From Oscillospiraceae bacterium (lineage in GTDB: Bacteria > Bacillota > Clostridia > Oscillospirales > Oscillospiraceae), in NCBI GenBank assembly GCA_016287555.1, contig JAEFAK010000035.1, positions 1-12,935 of the forward strand: a stretch of 12,935 bases of DNA, read 5' to 3'. The notes under the pieces were generated by a model that worked only from the letters and a program-made list of their open reading frames with translations, was not told where the DNA came from and ran no database searches. Every line of letters starts with the position of its first letter. Positions within the stretch are counted from its first letter, which is position 1. The translations under genes and the position numbers were made by a program. This document shows, in pieces, positions 1 to 5,591 of the stretch.

Positions 1-619
1 CCCCCGTCGCGCTGACCTCGCGTATCTTGAAGCAGGCCTCGCGGCCGAGCGCCCAGCCTATAGTGCGCAGATTTATGGCAAAGATCATGTCGTCATACGA
101 CAGCCCTGCCGGAGGCGAGGCCTCGTATGAGTCGATGACGTCGTAAATGGATGCCTGAAAGGCCGTCAGCATATCGGAAGCTGCATGCCCGAACGTACAG
201 GCGAGCAGTGCCTTGAGCGGCGCGCCGCTTTCGACAGTAAGCGTCACGTCGGGGTTCGTGCCGACCATGACGCCCTCGAGAAAGCCGCCCGGCAGGTCGA
301 GCACGGCCGCGACTTCGCCGGCGGCGAGCGCCTCCTCAGCCTCGCCGCGCGACATGGCCCGGAAGGAGCAGTACTGCCGGACGTCGCGCAGATTTCCTCC
401 GATCTGCTCGACAAGCTCGGGGGTCGCGTCCCCTTCGGGAGCGGTAACGGCTATGGTCATCCCGTCGAACTCGATCCCGTTCGCGAGCAGCCGCGCGGCG
501 GCGGGACCTGCCAGCAGGACGGCGCAGAAGAGAACAAGCCCTGCCGGCAGTATCCACTGCCGGCAGAGCTTTTTCAGGTCGCGTATGAAAAGATCGAAGT
601 AAAGACGGAGCGAGCTCAC
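1..619 (-). CDS. ABC-2-type transporter permease, N-terminal part (runs off left edge)
   Basis: About 206 codons are visible, from a GTG at 619-617 to the window edge with no stop, so the C-terminal transmembrane block is missing. The start lies one base past the stop of the upstream zinc-ribbon gene, and a G-rich stretch (GGTGGTGGG) inside that gene's end can serve as RBS, so translational coupling is likely. The protein opens with a short basic cytoplasmic segment (FIRDLKKLCRQW), a membrane helix at about residues 22-42 (ILPAGLVLFCAVLLAG), then an extracytoplasmic region with an ABC-2 permease pattern: MTIAVTAPEGD, the acidic SRGEAEEALAAGEVAAVLDL, then PGGFLEGVMVGTNP. This is the usual layout of Pfam ABC2_membrane_3-like permeases (family knowledge). 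Together with the ATPase at 3219-3872 it probably forms an exporter; the substrate is unknown. The next in-frame ATG would remove the first membrane helix, so GTG is preferred. Confidence 0.8.
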   Translation of the reverse strand, partial: MSSLRLYFDLFIRDLKKLCRQWILPAGLVLFCAVLLAGPAAARLLANGIEFDGMTIAVTAPEGDATPELVEQIGGNLRDVRQYCSFRAMSRGEAEEALAAGEVAAVLDLPGGFLEGVMVGTNPDVTLTVESGAPLKALLACTFGHAASDMLTAFQASIYDVIDSYEASPPAGLSYDDMIFAINLRTIGWALGREACFKIREVSATG

Positions 620-620
620 G

Positions 621-3173
621 TCAGTCCCACCACCAGGCGGAATCGCCGTAGCTGGTATAGCGTTCGTAGCCGGGATAGCCGTCCTCGTAGCCGTCCTCAT
701 AGCCGAGCTCGTAGCCCTCGGCATAGCCTCTGCTGAAGTCGGGGGAGTCCACGTAATAATCGGACAGGGTCGGGTCGTCGGAATAGTTCTCGCCGTAGTC
801 GACCTCATCCCAGCCGTCGTCGTAGCCGGTCTCGTAGGCAGAGTCATATCCGGAGCTGAGTCCGAGAGTGTAGTCATCCTCCTCGCCGTGGCCTTCCGTG
901 CTCGTGGCGGGGCGGTTCTCGCCGTAGCTGGTGTAGCGGGTGTAGCCGGGGTAGCCGTCCCAGTAGCCGTCGTAGTAGCCCCAGTCGAAGCCCTCTTCGA
1001 AGCCCTCGCGGTATGCCGTGCCGCCGGAATAGCCGTAGGAGGCGGGATCGTCGTCGTAGTTCTCGCCGTAATCGACCTCATCCCAGCCGTCCTGATAGCC
1101 TATCTCATAGCCCTCGTCGTAGCCGGAAATGATGCCGCTGTCGCGCTGCTCGTCCGAGCCGCCTATGCCGAGGAAGGAGAAGTCGACTCCGGTCTCGTCG
1201 CTTATCTCGCTGAGATTCTCCGTGATCCTGCCGGAGAGCTCGGAGATATCTTCAATGGACATATCGGAGAACATCTTCGCGCCGGAGACGGCGAAGGCGG
1301 CGCTCTTGTCATAGGCGCCGAGCCTGACCTTGCCCTGCGCGCCCAGGACGGTGTCGCCGTAGTAATCCTTGATCTTGAGGTCGCTGAAATCGAGGTCGAA
1401 GCTCTTTGCATCCATCTTGAGCGTTCCGTCGAGCTTGATGTCGGTATCGCCGTCGTCGACCTTGACGCGGACGCTGAGAGCGCCGGACTTCTTGTCATAG
1501 GATATCTCGCTGGAGAGCGGGGTGTACTTGTAGTCTCCGCTCTTGGCGCTTATCTTCGTCGTGTCGGTGAAGGCGCCGCCCTTGCCGGAGCGGTTGCCCG
1601 TGGAGACGATCTTGAATTCCTCGGACCAGTCGCCGTCCTTGGAGGAGGCGACGAGCGTCATGTCGTCGACGTAGGCGCCCGGGCCGCCGAAGTATCCGGC
1701 GAGATTGACCTTCGTCCCGTCGATCTTGTTGTCATATTCAAAGGCGGAGATGTAACCGCCGCTGAGGAAGACCTTGAACTCGACGTCGCCGAGATCGTCG
1801 AGCACGTTGTCCTTGATATCGTCGGCCCAATTGTCGAGATCGAGATCGTCAAAGGAATCGCGGATATCGTCAACGTAGTAATCGTCATATCCGATGGATT
1901 CGAAGAGCGCGGCGAAATTATCCGCGAATTTCTCGACCTTGACGCACTTGGCGAGCGCGTCGACGTAGTTCTCGAGGGCCTTCTGTGGGACCTTGACATT
2001 GTATTTGGCGGCGCTGACGGTCCTGCCGTTGACGTCGATGCTTTCCTTGCCGTCCTTGGTGACGACTATGGCCTTGATGAGGGCCTTGTTCGCGGCCTCG
2101 AGACCCTTCTTGTCGACGGCGTCCTCGGTCATCTTCCCAAGGTCGTCGATGATCTGGAAGAGGTTGAAGCCGAAGTTCTGAAGGTCGTCGCTGCCGGTCA
2201 GTTCGCCGATATCCCTGCCGATCGTCTTGGTGTCGAGCCCGTAGAACTCGCCGTCGGTCAGCTCGGGCGAGCCCGCATAGAGCCTGGAGTCGTCAAGAGC
2301 GAGGCGTATCGTAGCGATGTCGGCGCTGGAGAGGTACGGCGTGAAGACAAGGTAGGCCTCGCGTCCGTCTCCGTCATAGCTGAGCGAGACGCGCGCGCCG
2401 GCGCCCTTCATGGTGGTATCGCCGTCTATCTCCTTGAGGGAGAATTCAATGTTTTCGGAGAACTGTTTGCTCTTGCTTATCGCGTTGAGATCGATGGGAT
2501 CGAGCGCTTCGACCGCCGCCGAATAAGCCTTGACGGACTTTTTGTAAGCCTTGCCGACCGTGCCCTTCGCTCCGGAGAAGACTCCGAGCAGGAAGCACGC
2601 GACGAGAGCGCCGATGACGACGACCGCGGCGATGATGCCGATTATGAGGCCGAGCTTCGGGCCCTTTTTCTTCTGCTTGGCAGGCGCGGCGTAAGCGGGC
2701 TGCTGCGGCGCGTAAGCGGGCTGCCGGGGAGCGTAGGCCTGCTGCTGCGGCGCGGCGTAAACGGGCTGCTGCGGAGCCGTATAAACCGGCGCCTCAGGCT
2801 GGGGCGGAGCCGTAAAGATGGGCGCTTCGGGCGCGGCGGGAGCCTCGGGGGCCGTAAAGACGGGCGCTTCGGGCGCGGCGGGAGCCTCGGGGGCCGTAAA
2901 TACCGGAGCTTCGGGCGCGGCGGGAGCCTCGGGAGCCGTAAAGACGGGCGCCTCGGGCGCGGCGGGAGCCTCGGGAGCCGTAAATACCGGCGCTTCAGGC
3001 GGGACCGGCGCAGCCGGAGGCGTGAAGGCAGGCTGCTCAGGGGCTGCAGGCGGAGTAAAGACGGGCGCTTCGGGCGCGGCCTTTTCCGCAGCCTCAAAGA
3101 CGATCTTCGTCCCGCAGTTGGTGCAGAATCTGCTGCCCTCCGGGATCTGCTTGCCGCAGTTGGTGCAGAACAT
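621..3173 (-). CDS. Zinc-ribbon, proline-rich, single-TM protein with C-terminal Gly-Tyr GX3 repeats
   Basis: This 850-residue protein has an excellent RBS (GGAGGA, 7 nt before the ATG). Visible parts in order: an N-terminal zinc ribbon with two CxxC pairs (C3, C6, C17, C20); a Pro/Ala/Glu-rich segment at about 34-165 with four copies of the 14-mer EAPVFTAPEAPAAP at 60-115; a basic patch QKKKGPK; one membrane helix at about 174-198; an acidic, Asp/Lys-rich region of alternating beta-like strands at about 200-680; and a Gly/Tyr/Asp-rich tail (684-850) made of a roughly 91-residue module present twice, ending in WWWD. The basic patch before the helix predicts cytoplasmic N-terminus and extracellular C-terminus. 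Zinc-ribbon plus TM architecture is common in Clostridia, but I recognise no named family for the large outer part. It lies between the ATPase and permease genes of an ABC system (45-nt gap upstream, 1 nt downstream). Inference: an exporter accessory, sensor or surface protein. Function unknown. Confidence 0.9.
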   Translation of the reverse strand: MFCTNCGKQIPEGSRFCTNCGTKIVFEAAEKAAPEAPVFTPPAAPEQPAFTPPAAPVPPEAPVFTAPEAPAAPEAPVFTAPEAPAAPEAPVFTAPEAPAAPEAPVFTAPEAPAAPEAPIFTAPPQPEAPVYTAPQQPVYAAPQQQAYAPRQPAYAPQQPAYAAPAKQKKKGPKLGLIIGIIAAVVVIGALVACFLLGVFSGAKGTVGKAYKKSVKAYSAAVEALDPIDLNAISKSKQFSENIEFSLKEIDGDTTMKGAGARVSLSYDGDGREAYLVFTPYLSSADIATIRLALDDSRLYAGSPELTDGEFYGLDTKTIGRDIGELTGSDDLQNFGFNLFQIIDDLGKMTEDAVDKKGLEAANKALIKAIVVTKDGKESIDVNGRTVSAAKYNVKVPQKALENYVDALAKCVKVEKFADNFAALFESIGYDDYYVDDIRDSFDDLDLDNWADDIKDNVLDDLGDVEFKVFLSGGYISAFEYDNKIDGTKVNLAGYFGGPGAYVDDMTLVASSKDGDWSEEFKIVSTGNRSGKGGAFTDTTKISAKSGDYKYTPLSSEISYDKKSGALSVRVKVDDGDTDIKLDGTLKMDAKSFDLDFSDLKIKDYYGDTVLGAQGKVRLGAYDKSAAFAVSGAKMFSDMSIEDISELSGRITENLSEISDETGVDFSFLGIGGSDEQRDSGIISGYDEGYEIGYQDGWDEVDYGENYDDDPASYGYSGGTAYREGFEEGFDWGYYDGYWDGYPGYTRYTSYGENRPATSTEGHGEEDDYTLGLSSGYDSAYETGYDDGWDEVDYGENYSDDPTLSDYYVDSPDFSRGYAEGYELGYEDGYEDGYPGYERYTSYGDSAWWWD
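624..1124 (-). repeat. Duplicated ~91-codon Gly-Tyr (GX3) module in the C-terminus of the zinc-ribbon protein
   Basis: Module 1 starts at residue 684 (base 1124) and module 2 at residue 775 (base 851), an offset of 91 codons. Both contain a GYxxxYExGYxDG-type run, an identical WDEVDYGENY block, a second run of glycines spaced every four residues with aromatic neighbours, and the block GYPGYxRYTSYG. Module 2 lacks the Thr/Glu/His-rich spacer (ATSTEGHGEEDD) that ends module 1 and closes with WWWD. The internal identity shows an in-frame tandem duplication. Confidence 0.85.
2821..2988. repeat. 42-bp tandem repeat, four near-identical copies, coding for a Pro-rich 14-mer
   Basis: Four consecutive 42-bp units begin at 2821, 2863, 2905 and 2947. 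They encode residues 60-115 of the zinc-ribbon protein on the minus strand as EAPVFTAPEAPAAP. Units differ at a few, mostly third-codon positions. On the plus strand the unit ends alternate GTAAAGAC and GTAAATAC, which are synonymous Val codons. This A-B-A-B pattern suggests that an 84-bp pair may have duplicated. Degenerate copies flank both sides. The length keeps the frame, so copy number can change without breaking the gene. Confidence 0.9.
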
Positions 3174-3218
3174 GAGATGGTCCTCCTCTTTGATCTATCT
3201 TTATTTTATCGACTTATA

Positions 3219-3872
3219 TCAGACGGCGCGCCCCTCGCGGAGCGTTATGCCGAATTTGCAGAAGCCCGCGGCCTCTTCCGGCCTGTGCGTCGCGCAGACA
3301 AGGATGCCTCCCGCGGCGACAAAGTCCTTCAAAGCCCCGCAGAGCGCCTCGGAATAGACCGCGTCGAGCCCGGTGAATGCCTCGTCAAGAAGCAGAAGAC
3401 GCGGAGAGTTCATCAGCGCCATCGCTATGCTGACTCTGCGCGCCTGCCCGCCGGAGAGCTCGCCCGTCCTTTGCCGTAGAAGCTCGCCGAGCCCCATGAG
3501 AGACTCGCTCGCGACGTCCCTGCGGCAGCCGCACGCGGCCGCCCAAAGCCGCAGCTGCCCCGCGACGGTCAGCTCGCCGTCAAGCGCGGGCTCCTGCGGG
3601 ACGTAGCCGACGTTCTTCCTGAGAAACGCCCTGTCTCCGAGCACGCTTTTCCCGCCGAAGAGCAGATCGCCCCCGTCGGGCCGCTCGATCTGCGCCAGAA
3701 GGCGCAGCAGCGTGGATTTTCCCGAACCGTTCTCACCCGTCAGAGCGAGCCCGGAGCCGCCCTCGAGGCGGAAGCTGACGGGGGAGAGCGCCTCGCGGGC
3801 CCCGTAGGACTTGCAGAGCCCTCTCGCTTCCATGACCGCCTTTTCGAGCATCCGTGTATCACCGCCACGCAT
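3219..3872 (-). CDS. ABC transporter ATP-binding protein (exporter type)
   Basis: A 217-residue ATPase subunit that should power the permease encoded at 619-1. All nucleotide-binding landmarks are visible: Walker A GENGSGKST (46-54), Q-loop Q93 in VPQEP, signature LSGGQ (139-143), Walker B LLLLDE (159-164), D-loop GLD (168-170) and switch His196 in CATHRPEE. The sequence most resembles the short ATPases of NatA/CcmA-type exporters with ABC-2 permeases (family knowledge). The start at 3872 is supported by GGGAG seven bases upstream; an internal Met at residue 8 is a weaker alternative. It is the first gene of a minus-strand operon, 45 nt before the zinc-ribbon gene, with a TATAAT box about 50 nt upstream of the start. 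No substrate-binding protein or dedicated regulator is visible in the window, so the cargo cannot be named. Confidence 0.92.
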   Translation of the reverse strand: MRGGDTRMLEKAVMEARGLCKSYGAREALSPVSFRLEGGSGLALTGENGSGKSTLLRLLAQIERPDGGDLLFGGKSVLGDRAFLRKNVGYVPQEPALDGELTVAGQLRLWAAACGCRRDVASESLMGLGELLRQRTGELSGGQARRVSIAMALMNSPRLLLLDEAFTGLDAVYSEALCGALKDFVAAGGILVCATHRPEEAAGFCKFGITLREGRAV

Positions 3873-3920
3873 TTTTATTCTCCCGGCCGATATCCGGGCG
3901 CAGAGTATGCATATATATCT

Positions 3921-3949
3921 ATTATAAATTTAAGTATATATTTGCCGAA
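3921..3949 (-). promoter_or_regulatory. Candidate promoter of the ABC/zinc-ribbon operon
   Basis: On the minus strand a perfect TATAAT occupies 3926-3921, inside an AT-rich island (3906-3944) in otherwise GC-rich DNA. The hexamer 17 bp upstream (TTCGGC, 3949-3944) is a poor -35, so the promoter may need an activator or rely on the AT-rich context. The predicted start near 3914 gives a leader of about 42 nt before the ATPase ATG at 3872. Confidence 0.55.
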
Positions 3950-3965
3950 AGAAAAAGGCAAGAAC

Positions 3966-3989
3966 AAATTCGGCGAGCAGTGCCGATTT
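3966..3989. repeat. Inverted repeat upstream of the ABC operon promoter
   Basis: AAATTCGGC (3966-3974) and GCCGATTT (3982-3989) form an imperfect inverted repeat, with a 5-bp core TCGGC/GCCGA, a 7-nt loop, and flanking A/T runs that pair after one bulge. It sits just upstream of the weak -35 region of the minus-strand promoter. It could be an operator half-site pair or a simple hairpin; no regulator can be assigned. Confidence 0.35.
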
Positions 3990-4023
3990 CGGGCCCGGCG
4001 CCGCGCCCATGGACGGGAAGCTG

Positions 4024-4044
4024 AAAAAAAGCCCCGGGCGGGGC
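4024..4044 (-). terminator. Candidate intrinsic terminator on the minus strand, upstream of the ABC operon
   Basis: Read on the minus strand, GCCCC-GCCC-GGGGC (4044-4031) forms a 5-bp all-GC stem with a 4-nt loop and is followed directly by seven T (4030-4024). The stem is short but has a proper U-tract. It lies between the start of the divergent antiporter gene and the ABC operon promoter, so it would stop transcripts entering from the right (antisense to the antiporter) before they reach the operon, or end a short leader RNA. No U-tract follows the hairpin on the plus strand. Confidence 0.5.
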
Positions 4045-4066
4045 GGATATTTGCTTATTTTGCATA

Positions 4067-4095
4067 TTGTAATGCGCGGCGGGGAGGTCTATAAT
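4067..4095 (+). promoter_or_regulatory. Promoter of the cation:proton antiporter gene
   Basis: TTGTAA (4067-4072) and a perfect TATAAT (4090-4095) are separated by exactly 17 bp, a good housekeeping (sigma-A) promoter. The start point is predicted near 4102, giving a leader of about 50 nt before the ATG at 4153. Its position rules out translation from in-frame ATG codons at and after 4009, which lie upstream of the promoter. Confidence 0.75.
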
Positions 4096-4107
4096 ACCGA
4101 GCTTGGA

Positions 4108-4122
4108 CGGAATAATATTCCG
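4108..4122. promoter_or_regulatory. Perfect palindrome at the antiporter transcription start (possible operator)
   Basis: CGGAATAATATTCCG has 6-bp perfect arms around a 3-nt centre. It begins 13 bp past the -10 box, so it covers about +6 to +20 of the predicted transcript. That is a classic place for a repressor site, and the 3-nt loop makes a stable RNA hairpin less likely than a DNA-binding role. No regulator gene is adjacent. Confidence 0.4.
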
Positions 4123-4152
4123 ATACCATCGCTTTTTTTCGAGGTGTTTTCC

Positions 4153-5478
4153 ATGCAAACGCTGATGTCCATCGCCGTCGCGCTCGCGGCCGGCCTGCTG
4201 ATGACGCGAGTCATAAAGCCCCTCAAGCTCCCCGCAGTCACCGCGTACCTTATCGCGGGCGTGCTCATAGGCCCCTACATACTCGGCCGCGCCGGAGTTC
4301 CCGGCCTCGGCTTCTGCACCCACGGCGAGGTGACGTCGCTCCACCTCATCAGCGAGGTCGCGCTCGGCTTCATCGCCTTCGCGATAGGCAACGAGTTCCG
4401 CATCTCCCAGCTCAAGGGCACCGGCAGGCAGGCGACCGTCATAGGCATCCTGCAGGCTCTCGCCGCGACGGTCCTCGTCGACGCCGTGCTCATCGGACTG
4501 CACTTCGTCCTCGGCGACAAGCTGCCGCTCTCCGCGGCGATAACGCTCGGCGCCATAGCCGCCGCGACAGCGCCCGCGGCGACGCTCATGGTCGTCCGTC
4601 AGTATAAGGCCAAGGGCCGACTGACGAATCTTCTGCTGCCCATAGTCGCGCTCGACGACGCGGTCGGTCTGGTCGTTTTCGCCGTCTCCTTCGGCGTCGC
4701 CAAATCCCTCGAGACCGGGACGTTCGACATAGTTTCCATGGTCGTAAATCCGCTCGTGGAGGTCGCCTCGTCGCTCATCCTCGGCGCTCTGCTGGGCCTT
4801 CTCTTCTCGCGCATGGAGCGCTGGTTCAATTCCAACAGCAAGCGCCTGAGCCTCTCGGTGACTTTCGTTTTCCTCGCCGTCGGCGTCTCTATGCTGGAGA
4901 TAAATATCGGCCCCGTGAGGATAGGCTTCTCGATCCTTCTCGTCTGCATGATGCTCGGGACGGTCTTCTGCAATCTCTGCGACTTCTCGCCCGACCTGAT
5001 GGACAAGGCGGACAAATGGACGGCGCCGCTGTTCGTGCTGTTTTTCGTGCTCTCCGGCGCGGAGCTGGAGCTCGACGTATTCCGTGATATCGCCGTCGTG
5101 GGCATAGGTTTAGTTTACATAATTACAAGATCGGCCGGCAAATACTTCGGCGCTCTCGGCAGCGCGAGCCTCGTCCATGTCGATAAGGACGTGCGCGACT
5201 GGCTCGGAATAACGCTCCTGCCGCAGGCGGGCGTCGCGCTGGGCATGTCGATAACGGCGTCGTCGCTGGCGCAGAGCGGCTCCATCGTCCGCAATATAGT
5301 TCTCTTCTCCGTGCTCATATATGAGCTTATCGGGCCGGTGCTGACGAAGATAGCCCTTACGCATACGGGGGACATCTCGCCCATGTCCGACGACGTCAGG
5401 CAGCGCCGCTCGCGCCTGTATGAGACCATGAAGGAGGCCAAACGCCCCGCGGAGTCGAAAACGGCGAAAAAAGGCTGA
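4153..5478 (+). CDS. Cation:proton antiporter, CPA family (Na+/H+ or K+/H+ exchanger domain)
   Basis: A 441-residue polytopic membrane protein of the Na_H_Exchanger/CPA2-like type, exchanging a monovalent cation for protons. It has roughly 12-13 hydrophobic segments, an N-terminal LKLPAVTAYLIAGVLIGP block (residues 24-41) usual in KefB/NapA-type proteins, TAPAA at 139-143 (unwound-helix region), the acidic ion-binding pair ALDDAVGL with D168-D169, SGAEL at 301-305, R326/K330, and LPQAGVALGM at 356-365. The C-terminus is a short basic cytoplasmic tail with no TrkA-N/RCK domain, so nucleotide gating as in KefB/KefC is absent. The start is fixed by GAGGTG (4141-4146), 6 nt before the ATG; upstream in-frame ATGs precede the promoter. 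Ion specificity cannot be read from sequence. It is transcribed divergently from the ABC operon and directly precedes dxs, 113 nt away. Confidence 0.9.
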   Translation: MQTLMSIAVALAAGLLMTRVIKPLKLPAVTAYLIAGVLIGPYILGRAGVPGLGFCTHGEVTSLHLISEVALGFIAFAIGNEFRISQLKGTGRQATVIGILQALAATVLVDAVLIGLHFVLGDKLPLSAAITLGAIAAATAPAATLMVVRQYKAKGRLTNLLLPIVALDDAVGLVVFAVSFGVAKSLETGTFDIVSMVVNPLVEVASSLILGALLGLLFSRMERWFNSNSKRLSLSVTFVFLAVGVSMLEINIGPVRIGFSILLVCMMLGTVFCNLCDFSPDLMDKADKWTAPLFVLFFVLSGAELELDVFRDIAVVGIGLVYIITRSAGKYFGALGSASLVHVDKDVRDWLGITLLPQAGVALGMSITASSLAQSGSIVRNIVLFSVLIYELIGPVLTKIALTHTGDISPMSDDVRQRRSRLYETMKEAKRPAESKTAKKG

Positions 5479-5507
5479 ATATTGTGAATATTTTTTAGCG
5501 AATATTC
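5477..5507. repeat. Three GAATATT direct repeats after the antiporter stop
   Basis: GAATATT occurs at 5477-5483, 5486-5492 and 5500-5506; the third extends to the palindrome GAATATTC (5500-5507). Any of the first two can pair with AATATTC (5501-5507). There is a run of T after the second copy, but no stable GC stem, so this is not a convincing terminator. Spacing is irregular (9 and 14 bp). The AATATTC core also occurs in the palindrome before the antiporter gene. Confidence 0.45.
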
Positions 5508-5536
5508 TTGCATGATAATTCAAAATACTGTATTAT
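5508..5536 (+). promoter_or_regulatory. Candidate promoter of the dxs-recN operon
   Basis: TTGCAT (5508-5513) and TATTAT (5531-5536) are 17 bp apart within a 113-nt AT-rich gap between GC-rich genes. The -10 matches consensus at five of six positions and the -35 at three. Start would be near 5543, about 49 nt before the GTG of dxs. An alternative -10, GATAAT (5514-5519), lacks a good -35. Confidence 0.5.
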
Positions 5537-5537
5537 A

Positions 5538-5567
5538 TTAAGGCTCCGAGTATATTCGGAGCCTTAA
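5538..5567. promoter_or_regulatory. Perfect 12-bp inverted repeat between the dxs promoter and RBS
   Basis: TTAAGGCTCCGA (5538-5549) and TCGGAGCCTTAA (5556-5567) are exact complements around a 6-nt loop (GTATAT). On the plus strand it is followed by ACACACTTTGG, not a T-run, so it is not a standard terminator for the antiporter, although a weak one is possible. If transcription starts near 5543, a hairpin of at least 7 bp sits at the extreme 5' end of the dxs mRNA; alternatively the DNA palindrome is an operator at the start site. Confidence 0.6.
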
Positions 5568-5591
5568 ACACACTTTGGCCGAGGTATTGCC

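Noticed and set aside
2821..2988. Regular repeats considered as a CRISPR array
   Set aside because: Units are contiguous with no variable spacers and encode an in-frame Pro-rich peptide.
888..3479. An 863-codon open frame on the plus strand, antisense to the zinc-ribbon gene and the ATPase
   Set aside because: It is the mirror of a GC-rich, codon-biased gene with repeats. The translation is low-complexity (Val/Ala/Gly/Asp then Arg/Gly), has no recognisable domain, and crosses two well-supported minus-strand genes.
4009..4152. 48-codon N-terminal extension of the antiporter from an ATG at 4009
   Set aside because: The promoter (4067-4095) lies inside this stretch, there is no RBS at 4009, and the ATG at 4153 has GAGGTG at the right distance and gives the normal family N-terminus.
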